The notes beneath the pieces were generated by a model, which saw only the letters and a program-made list of their open reading frames with translations, searched no databases and had not been told where the DNA came from. A stretch of DNA of 64,000 nt from Sunxiuqinia rutila (lineage in GTDB: Bacteria; Bacteroidota; Bacteroidia; Bacteroidales; Prolixibacteraceae): positions 1-64,000 of the forward strand of contig NZ_JBNGOT010000017.1 of the NCBI RefSeq assembly GCF_050589705.1, read 5' to 3'. The translations under genes were made by a program, and so were the position numbers. This document shows, one piece after another, positions 42,217 to 51,807 of the stretch (the first letter of the stretch is position 1; each line of letters opens with the position of its first letter).

Positions 42217-42900
42217 ATGGAACTGAAAGATTTAAAATCGGCATGGAGTAAATTCTCGTCTGATGATGCCAACAAGCATCAGCTGGGGGAACAGGCCATT
42301 TATGACTTGCTGAAAAAACGCACGAAAAATTTGATTGAGCGGATCGAGCGTAATATCCGGATCGGTTTTGGTGTGCTCCTTTTCCTGACCTTGTTTTTTG
42401 CTTTTGATGACTTCTTTTTCACATCCAATTTTGTGGCAGAATACGAGTTAACTCCACTTTGGATTCAATTGATGGAAGGAATTGGTGTTTTGTGCATTGC
42501 AGCTTCATTTGTGTATTTCTGGCTGAGTTATCGGGCGGCAACTAAAAACTACTCGCAAAGCAATGATTTGGCGAAAGTGTTGAAATCCATTATTCACATT
42601 CTGTATGCTTATCGCAAGCTTTTTCACCTGGCCTTGGGTATTCTTTTGTTGGTGTTAAGTATCAGTTTCATTACTGGCTTATACAAAGGCATGACCATCA
42701 AGGCCCATGAGTTGAGCACAAGCTTGTCAGAGGTGAGCAGCTCGCCTGAAATGATCCAGCGTCTGGTACTGGGGATTGTTATATTATTGCTGGCTGTGTC
42801 CCTGTTGTTTTTATTGTTTCACTGGGGCTTCCGAAAACTTTACGGGAATTATATCTTCAAACTAAAAGAAACACAGAAAGAGCTGGATGAAATTGACTAG
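42217..42900 (+). CDS. Four-helix membrane protein, candidate anti-sigma factor
   Basis: 227 residues. A charged cytoplasmic N-terminus (residues 1-48, LKDLKSAWSKFS) is followed by four hydrophobic helices near 49-65, 85-107, 137-158 and 187-210, and a short charged tail. It starts 10 bp after the sigma factor and ends 7 bp before the DUF5686 gene. N-termini of this form occur in Bacteroidota membrane partners of ECF sigma factors, though the usual zinc anti-sigma domain motif is missing. The anti-sigma role is inferred from position only. Confidence 0.7.
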   Translation: MELKDLKSAWSKFSSDDANKHQLGEQAIYDLLKKRTKNLIERIERNIRIGFGVLLFLTLFFAFDDFFFTSNFVAEYELTPLWIQLMEGIGVLCIAASFVYFWLSYRAATKNYSQSNDLAKVLKSIIHILYAYRKLFHLALGILLLVLSISFITGLYKGMTIKAHELSTSLSEVSSSPEMIQRLVLGIVILLLAVSLLFLLFHWGFRKLYGNYIFKLKETQKELDEID

Positions 42901-42907
42901 TTATGCC

Positions 42908-45325
42908 ATGAAAAAAATTGCTTTTTTTTTGACATTGCTTGTTTTTGGCAGCCAGCTGGTTGCTCAAACCTTTACCATTCGGGTTGTTGATGCGGATACC
43001 TCGCGTCCGCTTCCTTTTGTCAATGTTCTTTTTGATACCCAAAACCGGGGAACCACAACCAATATCGATGGTTTTTTCAATATGGATGCCCAGGAGACTG
43101 ACTCTATTGAGTTGAGTTATGTGGGGTATTCCCGAAAGAAGCTGGCGGTGCAGCATCTGCAGGATGGCGACCGGATTGCTTTAGAGACCGCAGCCATTGC
43201 GCTGGAGCAGGTGGAAGTAGTTCCGGGTGAAAATCCGGTGGATCGGATTATGAAAAAGGTCGTGGAAAACCGTGAGCTTCATCGTCCCAAAAACCTCGAT
43301 TCGTATTATTATCAATCGTATAATAAGATGACGTTCTCTTTAACCGATGAGACCCGAACCCGGTTTTTGGAGTCATTGGGAGAGAACCCCGACTCGAGTC
43401 AGTTGAAGTTAAAACGCTTTGTCGACCAGCAAGATCTTTTCTTGTTGGAGTCGGTTAGCGAAAAAGCCTATCGGAAACCGCAAAAGGAAAAGGAAGTGAT
43501 TATTGCCAGCCGGGTTTCAGGCCTGGAAGACCCGTCTTTTTTTCTGCTGGCCACTCAACTGCAATCCTTCACCTTTTACCAGGATTACATCAAACTGTTT
43601 GAAAAACAATTTTTGAGTCCGGTATCTCCCAATTCATGGAACAAGTACCTGTTTATTTTAGAAGAAACCTTGTTTACGCCCAACGGGGACAGTTTGTTTG
43701 TTATTCGTTTTTATCCTCGGAAAAACAAAAATTTTGAAGGGCTGAAAGGGGTGCTGAAGATCAGTTCTGATGGCTACGCTATTGAGTCATTGCGGGTGCA
43801 AGCAGCTGATCAAATGAACAAACGGATGGTACTTTCGATCGAACAAGTCTATGATCAGCTGCCTTCCGGGCATTGGTTCCCGAAAGCACTGAACTCTGAA
43901 ATTTCGTTTGCTCAGTTGAATCTTCCAGGAATCAACTTTCCGGACAATTCACTTACGGTGCGGGCTTTGGGAAAAACCTATTTTAGTAAACGGGTGGTCA
44001 ATGTTCCGTTGGAAAAGGAAAAGCTGCAAGGACCGCAATTAAGTGTTTCTCCTTCGGCCACGCAGCAGTCGGATTCCAACTGGGAAGCATTGCGGTCGGT
44101 GCCTTTGTCGCACAAGGACTCGCTCATCTACCAGTTTGTGGATAGCTTAGGGCAGCAAGTTCACTTTGATGCCAAGATGAATGCCATTGAGTCGCTGGCT
44201 GGTTGGCGCGTGCCGCTTTGGCCGGTCGATCTTCTGCTGGACCGGGTGGCTGGGTTTAATCACTTGGAAGGCTTGCATTTGGGGCTGGCTCTGGAAACCA
44301 ACCCCAGCTTCAGCGAACGCTTACTGTTGGGGGGCTACTGGCGATACGGGTTGAAGGATAAGGTCAATAAGTATGGTGCCAACCTGGGATTTAAGGTGGA
44401 TAAAGAAAGTGCGACCAAATTGTTTGTGCTTTATGAAAATGATTTGCGGGAGAATGGGGCCATTCAATTTTTGGAGCAAAAGGAGCCATTTATTTCCAGG
44501 CAATTGGAGGCCTGGTACCGGACGAACTTCTCTTACCATCAGCTTTATCAGGCGGGGGTGGAAGGACGGTTATTTCCTTCATTGCTAGCCAGGGCGTATT
44601 GGAAAAATTACCAAATCATGGATCCGTGGTTGATTGACGGAAACCAAAGTTTGCAGGCATTGACCTATAACAAATTAGGCGTTCAGTTTCGCTTAACTTT
44701 TAAGGAACGCCTGTTTCGACGACGGGGTGAAATATACTCTTTGGGAGGCCGTTACCCGGTATTGCACTTTAACTACGAACGGGCGGTGCGAACCAGCTCC
44801 GATCGAGCCTATAGTGCCATCGAATTTAAACTATCTGATTCGTACCAGTTACGAAATTTGGGCGAAAGCGAATTTACCTTGCTCGGATCGTTGCGCGAGG
44901 CGGGGGGCGTGGTGAATTTGCTGAGTAGTCCGCCAGCGTCGCGACCGCAGCTGTTTTCATTCTACAGTAAAAGTTCTTTTTCAACCATGCGCATCAACGA
45001 ATTTTTTACCGATGAGCTGCTCGCTTTTTTTTGGCGGCATAATTTCGGCTCTTTACTCTTTCGGTACAAAAAAGTGCGCCCCGACATTTTACTGGCCTTC
45101 AACGCAGGCATTGGAAGCACAGCTTATGACTTTCAGGATGGTTTTGCTTCGCGTTATCCATCTATTAACAAAGGGTATTACGAAGGTGGGATATTGGTTT
45201 CGAAATTAGTTAAATTTGGATTCTTCACCTTCGGAACCGGTGCTTTTTATCGGTTTGGACCCTATCGACTGGATTCGTTCCAAAAGAACTTAGCGTTAAA
45301 ATTTACGATTGATTTAGCAATTTAA
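42908..45325 (+). CDS. CarboxypepD_reg + DUF5686 outer-membrane protein
   Basis: 805 residues from ATG 42908; the frame opens earlier at 42887 but the signal peptide MKKIAFFLTLLVFGSQLVAQ fixes this start. Residues about 21-100 are a CarboxypepD_reg-like domain (FTIRVVDADTSRPLPFVNVLF, TTTNIDGFF). Then comes a DUF5686 region with a linker rich in R-E-L-H and Y-Q-S-Y-N-K, and a C-terminal beta-barrel-like series of strands. Found in the outer membrane of Bacteroidota, often under control of a stress sigma factor, which fits its place after the ECF sigma gene. No molecular function is established. Confidence 0.88.
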   Translation: MKKIAFFLTLLVFGSQLVAQTFTIRVVDADTSRPLPFVNVLFDTQNRGTTTNIDGFFNMDAQETDSIELSYVGYSRKKLAVQHLQDGDRIALETAAIALEQVEVVPGENPVDRIMKKVVENRELHRPKNLDSYYYQSYNKMTFSLTDETRTRFLESLGENPDSSQLKLKRFVDQQDLFLLESVSEKAYRKPQKEKEVIIASRVSGLEDPSFFLLATQLQSFTFYQDYIKLFEKQFLSPVSPNSWNKYLFILEETLFTPNGDSLFVIRFYPRKNKNFEGLKGVLKISSDGYAIESLRVQAADQMNKRMVLSIEQVYDQLPSGHWFPKALNSEISFAQLNLPGINFPDNSLTVRALGKTYFSKRVVNVPLEKEKLQGPQLSVSPSATQQSDSNWEALRSVPLSHKDSLIYQFVDSLGQQVHFDAKMNAIESLAGWRVPLWPVDLLLDRVAGFNHLEGLHLGLALETNPSFSERLLLGGYWRYGLKDKVNKYGANLGFKVDKESATKLFVLYENDLRENGAIQFLEQKEPFISRQLEAWYRTNFSYHQLYQAGVEGRLFPSLLARAYWKNYQIMDPWLIDGNQSLQALTYNKLGVQFRLTFKERLFRRRGEIYSLGGRYPVLHFNYERAVRTSSDRAYSAIEFKLSDSYQLRNLGESEFTLLGSLREAGGVVNLLSSPPASRPQLFSFYSKSSFSTMRINEFFTDELLAFFWRHNFGSLLFRYKKVRPDILLAFNAGIGSTAYDFQDGFASRYPSINKGYYEGGILVSKLVKFGFFTFGTGAFYRFGPYRLDSFQKNLALKFTIDLAI

Positions 45326-45368
45326 TCAAAATTAAAGGCTTGATTTATAACTGCTAAAAGGATATTGT

Positions 45369-45376
45369 TATCTTTG
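45369..45376 (+). promoter_or_regulatory. Bacteroidetes -7 box for era
   Basis: TATCTTTG, 29 bp before the era start, with TTG at 45340-45342 upstream as a possible -33 element. Confidence 0.6.
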
Positions 45377-45405
45377 CCCAGCTTTTTAAAATGGAGATCA
45401 CATAA

Positions 45406-46290
45406 ATGACACATAAATCAGGATTTGTAAATATTATTGGGAACCCGAATGTCGGGAAATCAACCATCATGAATGCCTTGGTCGGCGAGCGTTTGTCAAT
45501 CATTACCAAAAAGATGCAGACCACGCGTCACCGGATTAAAGGGATTGTGAGCGGAGAAGATTTTCAGATTGTGTATTCCGACACCCCTGGAATTCTAAAA
45601 CCCAATTACAAGCTTCAGGAATCGATGATGAAGTTTGTCAACACCGCTTTGATTGATGCTGATGTCATTTTGTATGTGACAGACGTGGTGGAAAAGGCGG
45701 ATAAAAATGAGGAATACCTTGAAAAAATCCGGAAATCGAATGCTCCGGTGATTGTGTTGATTAATAAAATTGACTTGTCGAACCAGGGAGAGGTGATGAA
45801 GCAGTACGAGTACTGGAAAGATTTGCTGCCAGCTGCTGATGTATTTGCTATTTCAGCCACGGAGCGATTTAATATCGGACCTATTTTTGACCGTATTCTG
45901 GAGTTGTTGCCCGAGGCACCTCCTTACTTCCCAAAAGATGAATTAACTGACCGGAACGATCGCTTCTTTGTGTCGGAAATCATCCGGGAGAAAATATTGC
46001 TTTACTATCAGAAAGAGGTTCCTTACTCAGTAGAGGTTGAGGTTGAGGAGTTTAAGGAGGATGAGAAGCTGCTAAGCTTGCGTTGTGTGATCAACGTGGC
46101 GCGCGACAGCCAAAAAGGAATCATTATTGGCCATCAGGGAGCTGCCTTGAAGAAGGTGGGGACCCAGGCTCGAAAAGATCTGGAAGAGTTCTTTCAGAAA
46201 AAGGTATTTATGCAATTGTATGTAAAAGTTGCAAAAGACTGGCGTGATAAGGACCGGATGTTGGGGAACTTCGGATATGATTTCCAATAG
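45406..46290 (+). CDS. era: GTPase Era
   Basis: 294 residues. It binds 16S rRNA and assists small-subunit maturation. The G-domain has GNPNVGKST (P-loop), DTPGIL, INKID and ISATE. The C-terminal KH domain has GIIIGHQGAALKKVGTQARKDLE and the basic VKVAKDWRDK end. Membership is certain and the length is standard. A second ribosome-assembly GTPase, der, follows 69 bp on, and both may be co-expressed. Confidence 0.97.
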   Translation: MTHKSGFVNIIGNPNVGKSTIMNALVGERLSIITKKMQTTRHRIKGIVSGEDFQIVYSDTPGILKPNYKLQESMMKFVNTALIDADVILYVTDVVEKADKNEEYLEKIRKSNAPVIVLINKIDLSNQGEVMKQYEYWKDLLPAADVFAISATERFNIGPIFDRILELLPEAPPYFPKDELTDRNDRFFVSEIIREKILLYYQKEVPYSVEVEVEEFKEDEKLLSLRCVINVARDSQKGIIIGHQGAALKKVGTQARKDLEEFFQKKVFMQLYVKVAKDWRDKDRMLGNFGYDFQ

Positions 46291-46359
46291 TCGAATTTGC
46301 CCCATCGAAATTGAAAAAGAAATCCGGGTTGCCGGAACAGAAAAAGGAATTGAATAGAA

Positions 46360-47667
46360 ATGAGTAATATAGTTGCTATTGTAGGAAGGCCCAATGTTGG
46401 GAAATCAACCTTGTTTAATCGTTTGGTTGAAAGAAGAAAAGCCATTGTTGATGGGGTTTCAGGGGTAACCCGTGACCGGAATTATGGAAAATCAACCTGG
46501 AATGGGAAAGATTTTTCGGTGATTGATACGGGAGGTTACGTCAAAAACTCGGATGATATTTTTGAAGAAGAAATCCGGAAACAAGTTCATCTGGCCATTG
46601 ACGAGGCCGATGTCATCGTTTTTGCTGTCGATGTAGAAGGAGGAATTACGGATTTGGACGAAGAGGTGGCTCACATCTTACGTCGTTCTGAAAAACCGGT
46701 TTTCCTGGCCGTCAACAAAGTGGATAATAACGAGCGTATTTTGGATGCCCAGGAGTTTTATGGCCTTGGCCTTGGTGAATTGTACTGTATTTCGGCCATG
46801 ACCGGAAGTGGAACCGGTGATCTGCTGGATGCTGTGGTGAGTAGTTTTAGCAAAGATACAGTGATAGAAACTGAAGATGGCGTTCCACGTTTTGCGGTGG
46901 TTGGTCGTCCGAATGTGGGCAAATCATCGTTTATTAATGCGCTAACCGGAGTTGACCGGAATATTGTTACAGATGTAGCCGGAACAACGCGTGATTCTAT
47001 CAATACGCGTTACACCAAGTATGGGCATGATTTTTACCTGGTGGATACGGCTGGTTTGCGTAAAAAAGCCAAAGTACATGAAGACCTGGAGTTTTACTCG
47101 GTTCTTCGGTCAGTTCGTTCGATCGAGGATTCGGATGTGTGCATGTTATTGATTGATGCAACACGAGGAGTCGAAAGCCAGGATGTTAATATCTTCAACC
47201 TGATGATTCGCAATAAAAAGGGTGTGGTCATTTTGGTGAATAAGTGGGATTTAATTGAGAAGGACAATGCCTCGGTGAAGAAATTTACCGAGCAGATTCA
47301 CGAGCGTATTGCTCCTTTTGTTGATGTGCCGATTGTGTTTATGTCTGCCCTGACCAAACAGCGTATTTTCAAAGCACTGGAACTGGCTATTGAGGTTTAC
47401 GAAAATCGTCAGCAGAAACTGAAAACATCGAAGTTGAATGAAGTATTGCTGGAAGCCATTGAGCGGTATCCGCCGCCATCCATCAAAGGGAAATACATTA
47501 AGATTAAATATGTGACGCAGTTGCCAAGTCCAACGCCATCGTTTGCCTTGTTTGCCAACTTGCCACAGTACATTAAAGATCCTTACCGGCGCTACATTGA
47601 AAACCAGCTTCGCGAGAATTTTAACTTTTCAGGAGTGCCACTTCAGATTTTCTTCAGAAAGAAATAA
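46360..47667 (+). CDS. der: GTPase Der (EngA), ribosome assembly
   Basis: 435 residues. Two tandem GTPase domains are present, each with a full set of motifs: GRPNVGKST, DTGGY and NKVD in the first, and GRPNVGKSS, DTAGLR, NKWD and SALT in the second. A C-terminal KH-like domain has P-S-P-T-P-S-F-A-L-F. It acts in large-subunit assembly. Its stop precedes a strong hairpin. Confidence 0.97.
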   Translation: MSNIVAIVGRPNVGKSTLFNRLVERRKAIVDGVSGVTRDRNYGKSTWNGKDFSVIDTGGYVKNSDDIFEEEIRKQVHLAIDEADVIVFAVDVEGGITDLDEEVAHILRRSEKPVFLAVNKVDNNERILDAQEFYGLGLGELYCISAMTGSGTGDLLDAVVSSFSKDTVIETEDGVPRFAVVGRPNVGKSSFINALTGVDRNIVTDVAGTTRDSINTRYTKYGHDFYLVDTAGLRKKAKVHEDLEFYSVLRSVRSIEDSDVCMLLIDATRGVESQDVNIFNLMIRNKKGVVILVNKWDLIEKDNASVKKFTEQIHERIAPFVDVPIVFMSALTKQRIFKALELAIEVYENRQQKLKTSKLNEVLLEAIERYPPPSIKGKYIKIKYVTQLPSPTPSFALFANLPQYIKDPYRRYIENQLRENFNFSGVPLQIFFRKK

Positions 47668-47681
47668 GAAGTTACCGCATC

Positions 47682-47722
47682 AAAAAAAGCGCCTGTTCAT
47701 TGATTTTGAACAGGCGCTTTTT
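47682..47722. terminator. Bidirectional terminator after der
   Basis: AAAAAAAGCGCCTGTTCA, short loop, TGAACAGGCGCTTTTTC: an 11-bp GC-containing stem with A and T tracts, between converging genes. Confidence 0.93.
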
Positions 47723-47743
47723 CTTTATGAGTTACTGAAATGG

Positions 47744-49447
47744 TTACTTCGAATCATTTTTGTAATTTCCGGTCAGTACGCCGGCAACACTCCAGTGGCT
47801 AAAGCTGCTGCCTTCATCTGCCCCCTGGTCAATAACCACTTTTATGGTGTGTTTGCCAGGAGCAAAGTTTGGTAAAGGAATCAGATCGGGCGGGGTTAAA
47901 GTTGCCGGGCACCAGTTTGATCGGCTCAAGTCGCTTGATGATAGTCCATTGCCGAAGTTCCCTGAGGCTGGGTTCAAGAAGCGGTAAGTGGCACAATCGG
48001 TCCGCCATGGCACGACGTTGTAAATGGGTTCGTCATCAATAAAAACCTCATTGAGTTTGGGGTTGAACTCATCGCCACCGCCCCAGCCACCGTGACCGGT
48101 ACTGGTGTAAAGCAGTTGCACGTTTTCTACATTTTCGGGAACTTCAAACTCCACGGTAAGTGTGTCGTTTCGGAACAAGCGACCATAGTTTTGCCCCGAC
48201 ATTTCCATGATATTCACCGAGTAAAATAAGGGCTGAATGTATTTTTTTGCTGGTGCTTCTTTTTCAAATCCCGGATAAAAATCCAGTTCCAGGTCGACCT
48301 TGTGTCCACCCTTATCGTAGTTGCCGATAAACACACCGACCCAAATCTCCTCATCGTCATTCGGAATTAGCGGAGTCACTTCTTGTTTGTAGGTCGCTTT
48401 AAAGGCCCACGGGTAGTTGTTAATTTCCCGCAGTTTGTTAAAATGACCGACGCCAAATGACGTGAAGAAACGCATGATTTCAACGGGGCTGTCGTAATTT
48501 GTTGTGCTGGTGATGCCTTGGTATTCCGCTCCATTGTTGTCGGTGAAAACCGGAAGTTCATCCAGACCATTTTGCAAGGCAGCCAGAATGGTCTTTTTGT
48601 TGTGCGAAGCCGGCAATACAAAAATAGAGCCGGTGCGGTCATAGGCATCCCCGTTGGACCAGCTGGTCAGCTTGGCAAAAAACTGGCCTCCGGCTTTCCA
48701 GCTTTCAGGAAGCGTAACTTTCTTCATAATCACACTGCCTTTTGAGAAGCGGTACGTGCGATTCGACTCCAGCGTTTGCCCTTCATAGGTTTCTGGCAGG
48801 TTTTCAAAATTGATGATTTCATCTTCAAATACGGGGAGCACGGTATAGCGCGATTTAATTTTCAATTCTTCCAGCTCAGCAACTGTTACTTCTGTTGCTT
48901 CTTCCAACGGATAGGCTGGAATGGAGTCGGCAGCCAGCTTGTCAATAGACTTGGCCACTAAGGTCCGGTTGCCATTGATGGTTACTTTCAGTACCAACGA
49001 ATTGCTGTCGGGCAAATAGCCTTGGTAAGGCGAGCCTTTTGCCCCGGTTTGGTCTGTATACCAAAGTTCAATGGTATTTGAAAATGAAGACAGTTTGGCG
49101 TACTGGCACTTATAGCCGAGTATGGTCTCTTCTTTGTCTCCCAATTGGGGTTGCGGAAGGGCATCAAAAGCAGTTAAGGTTTTAAAGAGTTCATCTTCGT
49201 AGTTGAGGATGGTTACTGTTTGCTGTGTGCCATAGTCGATATAGCTGCGAATTTTATCGCCATTTTCTGAAAGGTAAGCGACTTGATTGGCGTATTTCAC
49301 CTTCATGCTTCTTCCCGGAACTTCTGCTCCGTTGCGAATGGAGACGTAATTAATGCTGTAGGCAGCTTCTTTTTTGTGCTTTCTTCCGTAGCTGGGAGGT
49401 GCAACAAAAAGAAGCAAAACAAAAACGGATGTAATCAATGATCTCAT
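47744..49447 (-). CDS. Secreted peptide-N-glycosidase F-like enzyme
   Basis: 567 residues. The signal peptide MRSLITSVFVLLLFVAPPSYG precedes an N-terminal beta-sandwich of about 200 residues not found in minimal PNGase F. The two PNGase F jellyrolls follow; characteristic blocks are STGHGGWGGGDEFNPKLNEV, VPWRTDCATYRFLNP, GNGLSSSDLSRSNWCP and HTIKVVIDQGAD. The enzyme removes N-linked glycans from glycoproteins by cleaving at asparagine, releasing oligosaccharide. The catalytic acid residues could not be aligned without tools. With the sialidase and GH2 in this window it suggests glycoprotein feeding. Confidence 0.9.
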   Translation of the reverse strand: MRSLITSVFVLLLFVAPPSYGRKHKKEAAYSINYVSIRNGAEVPGRSMKVKYANQVAYLSENGDKIRSYIDYGTQQTVTILNYEDELFKTLTAFDALPQPQLGDKEETILGYKCQYAKLSSFSNTIELWYTDQTGAKGSPYQGYLPDSNSLVLKVTINGNRTLVAKSIDKLAADSIPAYPLEEATEVTVAELEELKIKSRYTVLPVFEDEIINFENLPETYEGQTLESNRTYRFSKGSVIMKKVTLPESWKAGGQFFAKLTSWSNGDAYDRTGSIFVLPASHNKKTILAALQNGLDELPVFTDNNGAEYQGITSTTNYDSPVEIMRFFTSFGVGHFNKLREINNYPWAFKATYKQEVTPLIPNDDEEIWVGVFIGNYDKGGHKVDLELDFYPGFEKEAPAKKYIQPLFYSVNIMEMSGQNYGRLFRNDTLTVEFEVPENVENVQLLYTSTGHGGWGGGDEFNPKLNEVFIDDEPIYNVVPWRTDCATYRFLNPASGNFGNGLSSSDLSRSNWCPATLTPPDLIPLPNFAPGKHTIKVVIDQGADEGSSFSHWSVAGVLTGNYKNDSK

Positions 49448-49469
49448 TGGTGTTGAATGACTTTAGTTA

Positions 49470-49513
49470 AGAAATAAAAGAAAGCCGATGCACATATTGG
49501 GCCAGGCATCGGC
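49470..49513 (-). terminator. Terminator of the AIM24-family gene
   Basis: On the minus strand GCCGATGC, 14-base loop, GCATCGGC, then a T-rich run. A second small hairpin GGGCA/TGCCC lies just upstream at 49522-49537. Confidence 0.7.
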
Positions 49514-49614
49514 TGGTAGCAGGGCATTTTTTTGCCCGCAAGCCTCAAAAATAATCAATCTCTGCAAGCTGACCTTGTTTATTTCAGAGATTTGGGGCTG
49601 AGATCTTCAGAAAT

Positions 49615-50382
49615 TTAATCTTGCAAGAACTGGTTTAAAAGTCCACCGGATTCTTTGCGTTGATTTCCTCCTCGAGGCGACAACTCAGCAATAAGTTTGC
49701 GGATGGGCATGGATTGCAACCAGACTTTTCCGGTTCCTCTCAGGGTAGCCAGAAAAAGCCCTTCGCCACCGAAAACCATCGAGCGTAAGCCGCCGGATTG
49801 TTCTACGCTGAAATCGATGGAGGGTTCGTAAGCAACAATACAGCCGGTGTCAACACGCAAAACTTCGTTGTTTAGTTGCCGTTCAATAACTGTACCTCCG
49901 GCATGGATGAACGCGTTACCGTCACCATGCAGTTCCTGCATGATAAATCCTTCACCTCCAAAGAAACCGGCACCTAGCCGTCGGTTAAAGGTGATGCTGA
50001 TTTTGGTGCCTAAGGCGGCACATAAAAAGGCATCTTTTTGTACAATGATCCGACCACCCATTTGCCCCAGTTTCAAGGGAATGATGGTTCCCGGATAAGG
50101 AGCCGAAAAGGCAACGTGTTTTTTGCCCCAACCTTGGTTTGAAAAGTGAGTCAGGAAAAGAGATTCGCCGGTGATAATGCGTGATCCGGCAGATAGAATT
50201 TTATCGAAAAATCCGGCCCGGGGATTTGAACCATCTCCAAGTTTGGCTTCGAAGCTAATGCCGTCTTCCATGTAAATCATCGCGCCGGCTTCGGCAATGA
50301 CTGTTTCTCCCGGATCAAGTTCAACTTCAACTAACTGGACATCGTGACCAATAATTTTGTAATCAATTTCGTGTGACTGCAT
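49615..50382 (-). CDS. AIM24/TIGR00266 family protein
   Basis: 255 residues, all-beta, no signal peptide. The family blocks are VELDPGETVIAEAGAMIYM, GSRIITGESLFLTHFSN and GEGLFLATLRGTGKVWLQS. Related to the mitochondrial AIM24 proteins; the function in bacteria is not established, though a link with membrane lipid or stress has been proposed. It stands alone with promoter and terminator gaps on both sides. Confidence 0.92.
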   Translation of the reverse strand: MQSHEIDYKIIGHDVQLVEVELDPGETVIAEAGAMIYMEDGISFEAKLGDGSNPRAGFFDKILSAGSRIITGESLFLTHFSNQGWGKKHVAFSAPYPGTIIPLKLGQMGGRIIVQKDAFLCAALGTKISITFNRRLGAGFFGGEGFIMQELHGDGNAFIHAGGTVIERQLNNEVLRVDTGCIVAYEPSIDFSVEQSGGLRSMVFGGEGLFLATLRGTGKVWLQSMPIRKLIAELSPRGGNQRKESGGLLNQFLQD

Positions 50383-50479
50383 AGGAGTAGGAAATTTTAA
50401 TTATTCAGAAACCTAAAATTACAAATTGCCGCGAAAGCGTCAGCAGCTTTTCGATAAAATGGCGATTTTTCAGGGTAAA

Positions 50480-51409
50480 CTAATCTTCCTGTGCTTTCTG
50501 GTGTGCCTCGTTTATGCTGGCATTCAGCTCAAAGCCGATGAGCAGAATAAGCGACATGAGGTAGAAGAGCAGCAGGAGAACCAACAGGGTGCCAATGGAG
50601 CCATACAGTTTGTTGTATTGCCCGAAGTTGGTAATGTAGTAGCTGAACCCAACCATGGTAATGATGCTTAGTATAGTGGCCAGCGTGCCTCCGGGAGAGA
50701 TAAAGCGCCAGCGGGTTTTCTTGGCCGGCGCAAAATAATAGAGAAAGGCGAAGGTAAAGAAAAACAGAACCACGGTAATGATCCATTTCCCGAAAGTAAG
50801 CAGGTAATAGGTGAAATTATCACGCAGCAAGTCGTGATCAGCCAAGTAGTTAATGGCAAACTGCCCGCCGGTAATCAGGGCAATGCTGAGCGTAATGAGG
50901 ATGGACAGGATAAAAAGCAACAAAATGGCGATGAGCCGCTGCCCAAGCCAGCTTCGGCGCTTGAAGGTATGTAAAGAAGCATCAAATGCACTCATCATAC
51001 TGGCCAAGCCATTGGTTGAGAAAATGAGCGCCATGAAGAAACCCAAAGAAAGCAAGTCTCCCCGTTGACGGGTTAAGATGTCCTGAATGGTTTTTTCAAC
51101 CATCGCAAATGCTTCTGGTGGAAGAAGTTCCTGGATTAATAGGAACAGCTCGACCTGAAAGTTTTTGATGGGGATGTAAGGAATCAGGGTAAACAAGAAA
51201 ATGATGGCTGGAAAAAGCGCCAGAAAAAAGCTGAACGCAATGGCTGAGGCCCGGGTGGTAATCGATCCCTGAACGATGCTTTTGTAAAAAAACAGACCAA
51301 CATCGTAGATTGCGACCTCGTCAAAGCCGGGAAAACTAATTTTTCTTGCCCAAATTAATAATTTTAGGGAGAAACGCTTAATCTTATGGCTTCGTTTGCT
51401 GAGTACCAT
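50480..51409 (-). CDS. YihY/BrkB family membrane protein
   Basis: 309 residues, about six membrane helices. Typical blocks are TTRASAIAFSFFLALFPAIIFL and GLASMMSAFDASLHTF, with helix pairs between residues 140 and 290. Family members, once annotated as ribonuclease BN, are integral membrane proteins of unclear function, possibly transporters. It starts 5 bp after the DUF4783 gene on the same strand, so the two form an operon. Confidence 0.9.
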   Translation of the reverse strand: MVLSKRSHKIKRFSLKLLIWARKISFPGFDEVAIYDVGLFFYKSIVQGSITTRASAIAFSFFLALFPAIIFLFTLIPYIPIKNFQVELFLLIQELLPPEAFAMVEKTIQDILTRQRGDLLSLGFFMALIFSTNGLASMMSAFDASLHTFKRRSWLGQRLIAILLLFILSILITLSIALITGGQFAINYLADHDLLRDNFTYYLLTFGKWIITVVLFFFTFAFLYYFAPAKKTRWRFISPGGTLATILSIITMVGFSYYITNFGQYNKLYGSIGTLLVLLLLFYLMSLILLIGFELNASINEAHQKAQED

Positions 51410-51414
51410 TCAGC

Positions 51415-51807
51415 TTACTGTTTTTCAATTCGTAACTGGTGAATATAGGCTTTCTGACCTTTTTCCTTCAATAAAAAATAAACTCGAAAAACGCCTTGTT
51501 TAGTCGTCAGGTTACCAATGGCATAACGTGCACCTTCTTTACCTCCCTGATGAATAATGGCAAAACGCTGGGGCGTATTGGTACTGAAAAAAGAGGCCAC
51601 AATTTGTTTCGCCTGCTCTTTGCTGTATACATTATCCTTATCCAGAACCACCAATTCAATATTTTGATTGAAATAGTTGGATAAGGTAGAGGCATCTCCG
51701 GTTTTGAGGCTTAAGATAACTTCATCCGGAACCTGTGCCATACTTCCGATGGAGATAAAGAAAAATACGAGTGCCGAAATTAAGGTTTTAATCCTTTGAT
51801 TTTTCAT
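51415..51807 (-). CDS. Secreted DUF4783 protein
   Basis: 130 residues. The signal peptide MKNQRIKTLISALVFFFISIGSMAQ is followed by a SnoaL/NTF2-like fold: helices with L-K-T-G-D-A-S-T-L-S-N-Y-F, then strands VELVVLD-like and a central F-F-S-T-N-T. It belongs to a Bacteroidota-specific family of unknown function. First gene of a unit with yihY/brkB downstream. Confidence 0.85.
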   Translation of the reverse strand: MKNQRIKTLISALVFFFISIGSMAQVPDEVILSLKTGDASTLSNYFNQNIELVVLDKDNVYSKEQAKQIVASFFSTNTPQRFAIIHQGGKEGARYAIGNLTTKQGVFRVYFLLKEKGQKAYIHQLRIEKQ

